DNA of 64,000 nucleotides, from the NCBI GenBank assembly GCA_937908115.1, contig CALEQZ010000061.1, positions 28,073 through 92,072 on the forward strand, written 5' to 3'. A program made the position numbers and the translations under genes. Position 1 is the first letter of the stretch; each line of letters starts with the position of its first letter. This stretch comes from an uncultured Alcaligenaceae bacterium. Its GTDB lineage: Bacteria; Pseudomonadota; Gammaproteobacteria; Burkholderiales; Burkholderiaceae_B. The notes beneath the pieces were generated by a model. That model was not told the origin of the DNA and ran no database searches. It worked only from the letters and a program-made list of their open reading frames with translations. Shown here piece after piece: positions 8,126 to 16,785 of the stretch.

Positions 8126-9064
8126 ATGTATCGCTACTCGCTTCCCCAGCTCGAAGCCTTGGTCGCGATTAGCAAGCTCGGTTCCTTCCAAGCTGCGGCG
8201 ACTCACTTGAACATTACCCAGCCGTCGGTGTCGCTACGCATCCGCGAACTCGAAGACGCACTAGGCGTCACGCTATTCGAGCGCGAGGGCCGGACGGCGC
8301 GCCTGACTTCGGACGGCATGGTTGCCCTGCACTATGCCGAACGCGTGCTGGAGTTGCTTGGCAACATGTCGGCCCGGCTGCGGTCGGGCGATCCCCTACA
8401 AGGCACGTTGCGCGTAGGGACCTCCGAGATGTTAGCCATTTCCATTCTGCCCAAGGTCATGGCGCTGCTCGGCGACCGCTACCCGCGGCTGGATATCGAG
8501 CTGACGATTGCCAACAGTTTCGCACTGGCCAAGGAGCTTTCCTCAGGTCGGCTCGACGTGGCCTTCCTGGCCAATCCGAGCTATCTGCCGCAGCACCGCA
8601 TCGAGCCACTGGCAAGGGCGACGGTGGCATGGGTGGGCAGCCAAGCCAAAATGCTGCCCGGCCAAACGGTATCGCCCGAAGCGCTGGCCGACACCCCCAT
8701 CCTGAGCATGACTAAGTCCTCGCCGCTCCACGAGATGCTCACCCGGTGGTGGAAGCAGGAAGGGGGGGTCGACTTGGCGGTGAGCACTTGCAACAGCATT
8801 TCGATGCTGGCTCGCATGGTCGCCGCGGGCATAGGCGTAAGCGTGCTACCGCTGTGCATCGTGCGCGACGAAATCCAGAAAGGATCTGTCATCACTTACA
8901 AGCAGGCCTCTCCCTTCGCCCCTCTGAGCATCTGCGCGGCTTACCCGATGGCTGCAGCCTCCGAAGGCATCAGCGCACTGATCGGCATCACCCGGCGAGT
9001 CATGCTGGAATCCCGGTACTTCCTGCCTCCAGAGCCGCCGCGCCGATCGCGTAATCGCCCCTGA
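8126..9064 (+). CDS. LysR-family transcriptional regulator
   Basis: The 312-residue protein begins with the LysR winged helix-turn-helix (LEALVAISKLGSFQAAATHLNITQPSVSLRIRELE, split across residues 8-43), followed by the LFEREGRTARLT wing and a periplasmic-binding-like effector domain from about residue 90. It is transcribed away from the four-gene operon at 4415-8033, and the T-N11-A palindrome lies in the shared promoter region, so it is the likely regulator of that operon. The effector would be the imported acid or an intermediate. Confidence 0.92.
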   Translation: MYRYSLPQLEALVAISKLGSFQAAATHLNITQPSVSLRIRELEDALGVTLFEREGRTARLTSDGMVALHYAERVLELLGNMSARLRSGDPLQGTLRVGTSEMLAISILPKVMALLGDRYPRLDIELTIANSFALAKELSSGRLDVAFLANPSYLPQHRIEPLARATVAWVGSQAKMLPGQTVSPEALADTPILSMTKSSPLHEMLTRWWKQEGGVDLAVSTCNSISMLARMVAAGIGVSVLPLCIVRDEIQKGSVITYKQASPFAPLSICAAYPMAAASEGISALIGITRRVMLESRYFLPPEPPRRSRNRP

Positions 9065-9140
9065 ACAGTCAACGCCGAGCGCCGGTCTTGCAACGCGGAG
9101 CGTACCTTGCTGCACCGCGGCGTGACGCCGGGCGGACGTT

Positions 9141-9161
9141 TTCTGTATTCTGAATCCAGAA
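9141..9161. promoter_or_regulatory. Near-perfect palindrome upstream of gntR (operator)
   Basis: TTCTGTATTC at 9141-9150 and GAATCCAGAA at 9152-9161 form a 21-base dyad centred on 9151 with mismatches only at the pair 9146/9156. It ends 12 bases before the GntR start codon, overlapping where the promoter or leader must be, so autoregulation by that GntR protein is likely. Confidence 0.6.
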
Positions 9162-9172
9162 ACGGATCCGCC

Positions 9173-9850
9173 ATGCTCAAGCCCGTCCGCACCGCTCCCG
9201 ACTTGGTCACGCGCGTCTATGCGCAACTGCGCGACGCCATCGTGGCCGGCGATATCGCGCCGGGCCAGCGGCTGGCGCAGGAAGACCTGGCCGCTCAACT
9301 GGGCGTGTCGCGCCAGCCGGTGTTGCGCGCGCTGGCACTGCTCGAGCGCGACGGGCTGGCGGTGCGCGCCGACGGCCGGGGTACGCTGCAGGCAGCCGCG
9401 CTCGATCCTGCGACCATCCAGGAATTCTATGAACTGCGCGCGGAAGTCGATGCGCTGGCCGCGCGGCTGGCCGCGCAACGCATCGCCGCAGGCCAGGCCG
9501 CGCCCCTGCCCGAAAGCCTGCTTGCGCGGGGCCGGGCGGCGCTGCGCAGCGCGCGCCTGCCCGAGTTGATCGGCGCCGACACGCTGCTGCATCGCGCCAT
9601 CTACGAAGCCAGCGGCAACCGCGTGCTGGCTGCGGCCATGACGCCGCAATGGAAGCACCTGGAACGGGTCATGGCGGCAGTGCTGCGCGATGCACCCGTG
9701 CGCGCGGGGCTGTGGGACGAACACGCCGCGATCGTCGCGGCCATCAACACCGGCGACACGGAACGCGCCGCCGCGCTATCGCGCGAGCACGCGGTGCGTG
9801 CCGCGCAAGGCATGCTGCCGCGACTGGCCAAGCAGCTGGGCGCGGCCTGA
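9173..9850 (+). CDS. GntR-family (FadR/FCD) transcriptional regulator
   Basis: About 225 residues. The N-terminal winged helix is clear (RVYAQLRDAIVAGDIAPGQRL, then EEDLAAQLGVSRQPV-like QEDLAAQLGVSRQPVLRAL), followed by an all-helical FCD effector domain with the ELRAEVDALAARLAA and LIGADTLLHRAIYEASGN blocks that carry metal-binding residues. I start at the ATG at 9173, because upstream in-frame codons run through the palindrome at 9141-9161. It precedes, on the same strand, a phytanoyl-CoA-dioxygenase-like gene and a SAF-domain oxidoreductase, which are its probable targets. Confidence 0.88.
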   Translation: MLKPVRTAPDLVTRVYAQLRDAIVAGDIAPGQRLAQEDLAAQLGVSRQPVLRALALLERDGLAVRADGRGTLQAAALDPATIQEFYELRAEVDALAARLAAQRIAAGQAAPLPESLLARGRAALRSARLPELIGADTLLHRAIYEASGNRVLAAAMTPQWKHLERVMAAVLRDAPVRAGLWDEHAAIVAAINTGDTERAAALSREHAVRAAQGMLPRLAKQLGAA

Positions 9851-10026
9851 CGTTGGCCGCGACGCGACGGCCTGCCGGTTGCCCCATGCGGGGCAAGCAG
9901 CGGCACCCGACCGCACCGGATCGCCATCGAACCGCCCGCCGTGCCGGCAGCAGCGAGGGCACCCCCGGGCATGCGCAACAACCGCGGCAGCCGCATCGTC
10001 GCGAACCAACCCGAGAGGAGACGAGC

Positions 10027-10899
10027 ATGCAACTCACCGCCCAGCAGTTGGAGCAGTTCGACCGGGACGGGTACCTTTTTTTGCCCGGCCATTTCAGCCG
10101 CGAGGAGATCCGCCCGCTGGTCGAGGAAGTCCCACGCCTGTACGCGCAGCACCGGCCGGAAAACGTCCGCGAGAAAGGCAGTGACGCGGTTCGCACCAAT
10201 TTCGCCGCCCACCTATATAGCGCTCCGTTCGCGCGGCTGGCGCGCCACCCCCGCATGGTCAAGCCGGTCGAGCAGATCTTCGGAGAACGCGTCTACATGC
10301 ACCAGTTCAAGATCAACGGCAAGAACGCGTTCGACGGAGACGTCTGGCAGTGGCACCAGGATTACGGCACTTGGTTGAACGACGACCTGATGCCCGAGCC
10401 CCGCGCGATGAACGTGGCGATCTTCCTGGACGACGTCAACCATTACAACGGTCCGCTGATGTTCATCCCGGGCAGCCACAAGCTGGGCGTGCTCGACGCC
10501 AGCCACGACACGACCACCACGAGCTATCCGCTCTGGACCATCAACGACGAGAACATCCGCAAGTTGGTGGAAAATGCGGGCGACCGCGAGGGCGGCATCG
10601 TCGCCCCTACGGGGCCTGCCGGGTCCATGCTGCTGTTCCATTCCTGCCTGGTGCACGCCTCGGGCAGCAATCTCAGCCCATGGAACCGCGTGGCGGTGTA
10701 CCTGAGCTTGTGCGCGGTCTCCAACCACATCCGGCGCTTCAAGCGCCCGGAATGGATCGCACACCGCGACTTCACGCCGATCGAATGCCTGCCCGACGAT
10801 TGCCTGGTGCGCGATTACCCCGTCGACCTGCCCTGGGCGCAAGGCACGCCCCCGACGGCCGCGCAAACATCGGCCGAACCCTTGAGCGAGGTGGCGTAA
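10027..10899 (+). CDS. Phytanoyl-CoA dioxygenase (PhyH) family Fe(II)/2-oxoglutarate oxygenase
   Basis: About 290 residues. The double-stranded beta-helix iron site is visible as HQD in WQWHQDYGTW (about residues 117-119 for HxD) and a distal His in LVHASGSN (about residue 214), with a downstream Arg (SPWNRVAVYLS) for 2-oxoglutarate. PhyH-family enzymes hydroxylate lipids, amino acids or small metabolites. A GAGAGGAGACGAGC ribosome-binding stretch precedes the ATG at 10027. The stop overlaps the start of the next gene (TAATG), so the pair is translationally coupled. The substrate is unknown. Confidence 0.88.
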   Translation: MQLTAQQLEQFDRDGYLFLPGHFSREEIRPLVEEVPRLYAQHRPENVREKGSDAVRTNFAAHLYSAPFARLARHPRMVKPVEQIFGERVYMHQFKINGKNAFDGDVWQWHQDYGTWLNDDLMPEPRAMNVAIFLDDVNHYNGPLMFIPGSHKLGVLDASHDTTTTSYPLWTINDENIRKLVENAGDREGGIVAPTGPAGSMLLFHSCLVHASGSNLSPWNRVAVYLSLCAVSNHIRRFKRPEWIAHRDFTPIECLPDDCLVRDYPVDLPWAQGTPPTAAQTSAEPLSEVA

Positions 10900-12266
10900 T
10901 GAACCTGCATCGCATGCTCCTGCAGCGCCAGGCCGATGGCCGCCCCTTGCGCGTGGGCCTGATCGGCGCGGGCAAGTTCGGCTCCATGTACCTGAGCCAG
11001 GCCCGGCGCACGCCCGGCGTGCAGCTGGTGGCGGTCGCCGACCTCCTGCCGGACAAGGCACGCGCGGCGCTGGTGCGCACCGGCTGGGAAGCCGACCGCC
11101 TGCACGCCGCCTCGGCGTCCGAGGCCGCGCGCGACGGCACCGTCTACTTCTGCGACGACGCCCAAGCCATGATCGCCGCGCCCGAGGTCGAGATCGTCAT
11201 CGACGCCACCGGCAGCCCGGCGGCCGGCATCGCGCACGTGCAGGCCTGCTGCCGACACGGTAAGCACGTCATCATGGTCAACGTCGAAGCCGATGCGCTG
11301 GCCGGCCCTTTGCTTGCCGAGCGCGCGCGGCAGGCCTGCATCGTCTACAGCCTGGCCTACGGTGACCAGCCTGCGCTGATCTGCGAAATGGTCGATTGGG
11401 CACGCACCTGCGGTTTCGAGGTCGTGGCCGCCGGCAAAGGCACCAAGTACCTGCCCGAGTACCACGCCTCCACCCCCGACACCGTCTGGCCTTACTACGG
11501 TTTCACGCCAGAGATGGTGGCCGAGGGCGATTTCAATGCGCAGATGTTCAACAGCTTCCTGGACGGCACGAAAAGCGCGATCGAAATGGCGGCGGTGGCC
11601 AACGCGACGGGCCTGCACGCGGCGCCGCAAGGCTTGTCCTTCCCGCCCTGCGGCGTCGACGACCTGGCGCGCGTGCTGCGGCCAGCCGACGAAGGCGGGG
11701 TGCTGCACCGCCGCGGCCAGGTCGAAGTCGTCTCCTCGCTCGAGCGCGACGGCCGGCCGGTGTTCCGCGACCTGCGCTGGGGGGTATACGTCACCTTCGC
11801 CGCCGACAGTGATTACGTGCGACGTTGCTTCAAGGAGTACGGGCTGGTCACCGATCCCGGCGGCAACTACTCGTCGCTGTACAAACCTTATCACCTGATC
11901 GGGCTGGAGCTGGGCATCAGCGTGGCCAGCGCGGGCCTGCGCGGCGAACCCACTGGGGCGGCGCAGTCCTGGCAGGCCGACGTGGTGGCCACGGCCAAGC
12001 GCGACCTGCCGCCCGGCACGGTGCTCGACGGCGAGGGTGGGTATACGGTGTACGGCCGCCTGATGCCCGCGGCCGATTCGCTGGCCGCGGGCTGCCTGCC
12101 TCTGGGATTGGCGCACAAGGTCAAGCTCAAGCGCCGCATCGCCGCAGGCGAAACGATAGGCTGGGCAGACGTCGACTACGACGCGGACTTGCCGGCGGTG
12201 CGGCTACGCCGCGAGATGGAACGGCTGTGCGCGCCGGCACCGGCGCTGCCGGCGCGCGCCGCGTAG
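10899..12266 (+). CDS. NAD(P)-binding oxidoreductase with C-terminal SAF domain
   Basis: About 455 residues. The N-terminus is a Rossmann dinucleotide fold (RVGLIGAGKFGSMYLSQA, about residues 16-33) resembling homoserine dehydrogenase/Gfo-Idh-MocA proteins; it has DATGSPAAG and a long central domain with a GKGTKYLPEYH segment. The C-terminus (about residues 360-435) resembles the SAF fold seen in antifreeze proteins, FlgA and altronate dehydratases (DLPPGTVLDGEGGY ... GETIGWADVDYD). The combination is known as 'SAF domain-containing oxidoreductase' but has no settled function. Start ATG overlaps the PhyH stop. Downstream are only the broken gene remnants at 12269-13069. Confidence 0.85.
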   Translation: MNLHRMLLQRQADGRPLRVGLIGAGKFGSMYLSQARRTPGVQLVAVADLLPDKARAALVRTGWEADRLHAASASEAARDGTVYFCDDAQAMIAAPEVEIVIDATGSPAAGIAHVQACCRHGKHVIMVNVEADALAGPLLAERARQACIVYSLAYGDQPALICEMVDWARTCGFEVVAAGKGTKYLPEYHASTPDTVWPYYGFTPEMVAEGDFNAQMFNSFLDGTKSAIEMAAVANATGLHAAPQGLSFPPCGVDDLARVLRPADEGGVLHRRGQVEVVSSLERDGRPVFRDLRWGVYVTFAADSDYVRRCFKEYGLVTDPGGNYSSLYKPYHLIGLELGISVASAGLRGEPTGAAQSWQADVVATAKRDLPPGTVLDGEGGYTVYGRLMPAADSLAAGCLPLGLAHKVKLKRRIAAGETIGWADVDYDADLPAVRLRREMERLCAPAPALPARAA

Positions 12267-12268
12267 GC

Positions 12269-12391
12269 GCGGGCACCGCCCGCCTTGGGCCGTTCCGCCT
12301 GGAACAGCCGCAGGCGTGCGGCGGCGTTGCGCAGGTGCTCCTCGGCCGCGCGACCCGCCGCAGCTGCGCCGTTGCGAAGGCCGTCGACACC
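12269..12391 (-). pseudogene. C-terminal remnant of a GntR/FCD regulator
   Basis: Read on the minus strand this segment gives VDGLRNGAAAAGRAAEEHL followed by RNAAARLRLFQAERPKAGG. That pattern, a hinge 'V-D-(A/G)-L-R-x-G' then 'A-A-E-E-H-L-R-N', is the usual end of FCD-type GntR regulators. Nothing upstream of about 12391 on this strand looks like the rest of such a protein; instead the same bases enter a lipoamide dehydrogenase remnant on the plus strand. No stop codon follows until 12176, inside the SAF gene, so the original end may also be altered. The call is based on short similarity and is tentative. Confidence 0.4.
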
Positions 12392-13069
12392 GGCGCCGGC
12401 GTGCGCGTGACGCTGCGGCACGACGGCCGCGACATCGACATCGCAGTCGAGCGCGTGATCGTCGCGGCCGGGATCGTGGGCAATGTCGAAGGCCTTGGGT
12501 TGGAAGGCACCGGCGTGCAAATCGACAAGGGGCATATCGTCACCGACGGACTGGGCCGCACCGGCGAGCCGGGCATCTATGCGATCGGCGACGTGGCCGG
12601 GCCGCCCTGGCTGGCGCACAAGGCCAGCCACGAAGGCGTGCTGTGCGTCGAGGCCATCGTCGGCCGGCCCGTACAGCCACTGGACGTGGGCAATATTCCC
12701 GCCTGCACCTACAGCCATCCGCAGGTGGCAAGCGTCGGCCTGACTGAAGCGCAGGCGCGCGGCCAGGCTGCCGACCGCGGCTGGGACGTACGCGTCGGAC
12801 GTTTCCCCTTCGTCGGCAACGGCAAGGCCCTGGCCATGGGCGAAGCCGAAGGCCTGGTCAAGACGGTATTCGATGCCCGATCGGGTGAATTGCTGGGCGC
12901 GCACATCGTGCACCCCGAGGCGTCCGAGCTCATCGCCGCCTATGGCGTGGCCAAGGGAATGGAAGCCACCGACGAAGACCTGGCACACGCGGTGTTCGCC
13001 CACCCGACGCTGGCCGAGGCCCTGCACGAATCGGCCCTGTCGGCCATGGGGCGCGCGTTGCACATTTGA
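12373..13069 (+). pseudogene. Dihydrolipoamide dehydrogenase, 5'-truncated
   Basis: The frame from about 12373 gives the C-terminal half of a lipoamide dehydrogenase: VRVTLRHDGR, VIVAAGIVGN, the second FAD motif TGEPGIYAIGDVAGPPWLAHKASHEG, and the dimerisation domain ending with HAVFAHPTLAEALHESAL, which contains the catalytic His-Pro-x5-Glu motif. Only about 230 of the usual 460-480 residues remain: the N-terminal FAD domain, the redox-active CxxxxC disulfide and the NAD domain are all absent. No initiation codon or ribosome binding site fits the breakpoint. The 5' edge coincides with the edge of the GntR remnant on the other strand, indicating a deletion that removed the intervening 5' halves of two divergent genes. 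Confidence 0.85.
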
Positions 13070-13169
13070 ACAATCGCGCCCTGGCCGCGCGCGCCATTCG
13101 GCGGTATGCTCGCTGGCGCAGTCACCGTGTCTGCATGGAAAAATCAATTCCAGGAAGAGGAGACGCTCT

Positions 13170-14510
13170 ATGCGCCACGCGCCAGCGCCCGGGCCGGCCG
13201 ACCACCGGCAAGACGACGACACAGCCATCGCGCCCGCGAGCCGCGATGAAGCCGAACCCGACAGGCGGCGCTTCCTGCGCCGCAGCGGCGCGCTGGTAGG
13301 TGCGGCCGCTGCCGCCACGGCGACAGGGGCGCTGGCCCAGCAGGCGTCGGCGCCAGCTGCCGAAGGCTCGGCGCTGCCGCCCAACGTCCCGCCCTGGATG
13401 AAGGTACAAGGCGCGCCCACCGGCGGCGAGCTTTACGGCAAGCCCTCGGCCTTCGAAAAGCACGTGGTGCGCCATCTGCGCCCCACCGATAAGCAGTACT
13501 TCTCGTCGTCGACCCGCACCCCGCTGCAAGAGCTCGACGGCATCATCACGCCCAACGGACTGTTCTACGAGCGCCATCACGGCGGCGTGCCGGCCATCGA
13601 CCCTGCGCAGCACCGGCTCATGATCCACGGCCTGGTCGAGCGCCCGCTCATCTTCACCATGGATGAGCTACGCCGGTTTCCCTCGGAAACCCACATCTAC
13701 TTCCTGGAATGCTCGGGCAACCCGGGATTCAACGTCTACGGCAAAACGGCGGCCGAAGCCAACGGCCTGGTCAGCTGCGCCGAATGGACGGGCGTGCCCC
13801 TGAAGACCGTGCTGCGCGAAGTCGGCCTCAAGCCCGAGGCGAAGTGGGTCGTGGCAGAAGGCGCGGACGCCGCGGCCATGACGCGCAGCGTACCCATCGA
13901 AAAATGCCTGGACGACGCGCTGCTGGTCTACAGCCAAAACGGCGAGCGGCTGCGCCCGGAACAGGGCTATCCGCTGCGGCTGCTCTTGCCGGGCTACGAA
14001 GGCAACATGAGCATCAAATGGCTGCGCCGGCTCCATGTCACCGACAAGCCCTATTACACACGCGAGGAAACGTCCAAGTACACCGACCTGATGCCAGATG
14101 GCCGGGCGCGCAAGTTCTCCTTCTACATGGAAGCCAAATCCATCATCACTGTGCCTTCTGGCGGGCAGAAGCTGATGGGCAAAGGCTTCTACGAGATCCG
14201 CGGCATCGCCTGGAGCGGGCATGGCAAGATCACCAAGGTCGACGTCTCGGTCGATGGCGGCCGCAATTGGCAGGAAGCGACACTGCAAGAGCCGGTCCTG
14301 ACGCGCGCAATCACGCGGTTTCGCCTGCCTTGGGAGTGGGACGGCACGCCGACGGTCATCGTCAGCCGGGCCACCGATGAGACCGGCTACGTACAGCCCA
14401 CGCTCGAAGAATTGATCGAAGCGCGCGGCAAGAACTCCTTCTATCACAACAACGCGATGACGCCGTGGCGCATTGCCGAGACCGGAGAGGTGACCAATGC
14501 GCGTCTCTAA
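13170..14510 (+). CDS. soxC: Sulfane/sulfite dehydrogenase molybdopterin subunit SoxC
   Basis: About 446 residues. A twin-arginine signal (DRRRFLRRSGALVG, residues 31-44) directs folded export. The sulfite-oxidase molybdopterin domain follows, with the molybdenum-ligating cysteine at residue 181 in LECSGNPG, and a C-terminal Mo-Co dimerisation domain from about residue 320 (GIAWSGHGKITKVDVSVDGG). In the Sox system SoxC with the cytochrome SoxD oxidises protein-bound sulfane sulfur; related SorA enzymes oxidise sulfite. The ATG at 13170 has GGAAGAGGAGA upstream. It overlaps soxD by 14 bases. No soxXYZAB genes are in the window. Confidence 0.9.
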   Translation: MRHAPAPGPADHRQDDDTAIAPASRDEAEPDRRRFLRRSGALVGAAAAATATGALAQQASAPAAEGSALPPNVPPWMKVQGAPTGGELYGKPSAFEKHVVRHLRPTDKQYFSSSTRTPLQELDGIITPNGLFYERHHGGVPAIDPAQHRLMIHGLVERPLIFTMDELRRFPSETHIYFLECSGNPGFNVYGKTAAEANGLVSCAEWTGVPLKTVLREVGLKPEAKWVVAEGADAAAMTRSVPIEKCLDDALLVYSQNGERLRPEQGYPLRLLLPGYEGNMSIKWLRRLHVTDKPYYTREETSKYTDLMPDGRARKFSFYMEAKSIITVPSGGQKLMGKGFYEIRGIAWSGHGKITKVDVSVDGGRNWQEATLQEPVLTRAITRFRLPWEWDGTPTVIVSRATDETGYVQPTLEELIEARGKNSFYHNNAMTPWRIAETGEVTNARL

Positions 14511-15102
14511 CGCTGACAAGTCCGCCTTCCCTGCCTGGGCGGCATGCTGTGCCCTGGCCGCGGCAAGCCTGGCTGGCCCAGCCCACGCCGCCGACGAGGG
14601 CAAGCGCTTTGGCTTTGGTACGCCCGCCACCGAGGAGCAAATCGCCGGCTGGAACATCGACATCGGCCCGGACGGCGAAAACCTGCCGCCTGGCAGCGGC
14701 ACGGTCGCGCAAGGCAAGCAGATTTACGAATCCGCCTGCATGGCCTGCCATGGGGCCAAGGGCGAAGGCGGCATGGGCGACCGGCTGGTCGGCGGCATGG
14801 GCACGCTCACGAGCGACAAGCCTGTCAAGACGATTGGCAGCTTCTGGCCCTACGCCACGACGCTGTTCGACTACATCCGCCGGGCGATGCCGTTGATGGC
14901 ACCGCAGTCGCTGAGCAACGACGAGGTGTACGCGGTGACCGGATACCTGCTGCACCTAAACGGCATCGTCAAGGAAGACGCCACGCTGGATGCGCAGGCG
15001 CTACGCGAAATCCGCATGCCCAACCGCGACGGCTTCGTCGACGACGCGCGGCCGGACGTCAAGCATCCGGCATGCATGAAGGATTGCCCGGGCGCGCTGT
15101 AG
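14497..15102 (+). CDS. soxD: c-type cytochrome subunit SoxD (single-haem)
   Basis: The 201-residue protein has a Sec signal peptide ending at AHA|ADEG (about residue 31), then a SoxD-like GFGTPATEEQIAGWNIDIGPDG segment and one haem c site, CMACH at residues 81-85, with a candidate distal methionine in RRAMPLMAPQSL. Paracoccus SoxD has an additional cytochrome domain and is nearly twice as long, so this is the short, single-domain form. Its start lies within the end of soxC, so the two subunits are made in step. It would pass electrons from the molybdenum centre to periplasmic cytochrome c. Confidence 0.88.
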   Translation: MRVSNADKSAFPAWAACCALAAASLAGPAHAADEGKRFGFGTPATEEQIAGWNIDIGPDGENLPPGSGTVAQGKQIYESACMACHGAKGEGGMGDRLVGGMGTLTSDKPVKTIGSFWPYATTLFDYIRRAMPLMAPQSLSNDEVYAVTGYLLHLNGIVKEDATLDAQALREIRMPNRDGFVDDARPDVKHPACMKDCPGAL

Positions 15103-15155
15103 CGACCCGGGACTTTCCCATCCGCTGTGGCTGGCGGCGCGTGCGGCGCGGCCGG

Positions 15156-16235
15156 CTACAGCGGATCGGGAACCCCCCTTACCCGGATTTCGGCCACGAT
15201 CCTGCCGGCTCGCTCGTCCAGCGAAAACCGGCACCGGTCGGCATATCGCAGGGCCAGGCGCCGACACAGGTTGCCCAGGCCGCCACTCCCCTGGGCCAGG
15301 TCGAACGACGCCTGCAACCTACCGGGGTTGGCCACCTCTATGACAAGCTCGTCCGCATCCCTCCGGGCATTGATGTCGATGACGAAGGATTCATGCTCGG
15401 AGCGTATGCCATGCTTGATCGCGTTCTCGACCAACCCTTGCAGCGTCATGTGGGGAAGCTCCACGTCCAGCATGGCCGGATCGACCCGGCATCGGCACTC
15501 CAGCCGCGCATCGAAGCGCAGGGCCATGATGCGCACGTAGGCCTGGGCCGCTTCGATCTCTTCCTGCAACCGGCACAACCCCCGTCCGCGCCTGTCCAGC
15601 GAATAGCGCAAATAACCGGCCAGCCGTCGGGTCATTTCTTCGGCGATCGCGGGCCGCCCTGCGATTTCCGCGACGATGGTGCTGAGCGAATTGAAAAGGA
15701 AATGTGGCTCGATCTGTTGCTGCAGGCGCTCGAGCTCCAGCCGCAAGGCCCGCGATTCGGCCTGCATTTTGGAAAAGCGTTCGGCACGTGCGGCAAGCTC
15801 TGCCGACACGCCGAAGTAGATCAGCGTCCAGATCGACAGTATCCCCATGTAGTAGATGAAGCCCAGCCTGAATTGGTTGTGCGGGACCGCCTCCAGCACC
15901 CCCGGCACGAGCAGCTGATGGATGGCGTATCCGATGCTGGCCAGCAGGGCCGACGCCGCCAGGCACGACAAGACCGCGCAGGCGATCACCGGCACCTGCG
16001 AGCCGGGCCTGGGGCGGCGGCGCCCATGCAGCACGGCCGCTGCGCTGGTCAGCGCGAAGGCCAGCGGCTCCAGGCCGAGCGTCAGCCAAAAGGCGGCGGT
16101 GGCATTGCCGAAGACGGCCAATCGGATGCAAAAACCGATGATCGCCAAGACGATCCATCCCGCTGCCTGGGCGCGCCAGAAGCCGCGCGCGGACTCGCCC
16201 TGCGCCAGGGTCTGGCCTGTGGATGTAAAGATCAT
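15156..16235 (-). CDS. LytS/AlgZ-type sensor histidine kinase
   Basis: The 359-residue protein has four to five hydrophobic segments between about residues 22 and 150, then a short coiled linker and the His_kinase (PF06580-type) domain. The phosphoacceptor lies in QIEPHFLFNSLSTI, His at about residue 177, and the ATPase domain shows ENAIKHGI (N box) and GSGGLGNLCRRL (G box). This is the kinase type that partners with LytTR response regulators, and such a gene starts 100 bases away on the opposite strand, but that partner is truncated. No ribosome binding site is obvious before 16235. Confidence 0.88.
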   Translation of the reverse strand: MIFTSTGQTLAQGESARGFWRAQAAGWIVLAIIGFCIRLAVFGNATAAFWLTLGLEPLAFALTSAAAVLHGRRRPRPGSQVPVIACAVLSCLAASALLASIGYAIHQLLVPGVLEAVPHNQFRLGFIYYMGILSIWTLIYFGVSAELAARAERFSKMQAESRALRLELERLQQQIEPHFLFNSLSTIVAEIAGRPAIAEEMTRRLAGYLRYSLDRRGRGLCRLQEEIEAAQAYVRIMALRFDARLECRCRVDPAMLDVELPHMTLQGLVENAIKHGIRSEHESFVIDINARRDADELVIEVANPGRLQASFDLAQGSGGLGNLCRRLALRYADRCRFSLDERAGRIVAEIRVRGVPDPL

Positions 16236-16335
16236 GGATGTGCCATGGGAAAGCGCCGCGGCCGGGCTGGGTCATGCGCCGTGGAAATGGGGGCAAGGTT
16301 CATGTCTGCAAACGCCATAAAACTTCAGGGAGGAT

Positions 16336-16785
16336 ATGCTGAGCGTGGTGATCATCGACGATGAAGCGCCGGCACGCCGCTATCTGCGCCGGCTGCTCGA
16401 GGCCGCGCCGGATGTCCACGTCACCGGGGAAGCCTCCACCATAGAACAAGCCTGGCGGCTCGTGCGGGAATGCCGTCCGGACGCCATTTTCCTGGACATC
16501 GAACTGACCTGCGGCACCGGATTCGACCTGCTGCCCATGCTGTCGCCGGCACCGGCCGTGGTCTTCGTGACTGCGCACAGCGACCATGCGGCCCGCGCCT
16601 TCGACGTCGAGGCCGTCGATTACCTGCTTAAACCTGCCACGCCCTTGCTGCCGTCCTGCGTGGTAAAGCGACCGGTCGCCTGGCCCCAGAAGCAGTCGCG
16701 CTCGCCGGTCATGGCGTCCACGCCGGTAAAGGCCGGGCAAGACATCATGGTGCTGGTGAAAATCCCCAGGTTGGACGCCGATTGA
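16336..16785 (+). pseudogene. LytTR-type response regulator, truncated after the receiver domain
   Basis: The first 100 residues are a normal receiver domain: acidic pair IIDDE, phosphoacceptor Asp in AIFLDIEL (residue 54), Thr/Ser in FVTAHS (about residue 79), and Lys in VDYLLKP (residue 99), the pattern of LytR/AlgR regulators. Homology stops at 16635. The remaining 49 codons read through the antisense strand of the autotransporter gene and have no domain character, so the DNA-binding LytTR domain is missing. A GGGAGG ribosome binding site precedes the ATG. The protein might still be phosphorylated by the adjacent LytS-like kinase but could not act on DNA through a LytTR domain. Confidence 0.85.

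Noticed and set aside
9649..10026. Upstream extension of the PhyH gene frame
   Set aside because: It overlaps the GntR gene in another frame; the ribosome binding site at about 10,014-10,020 marks the start at 10,027.
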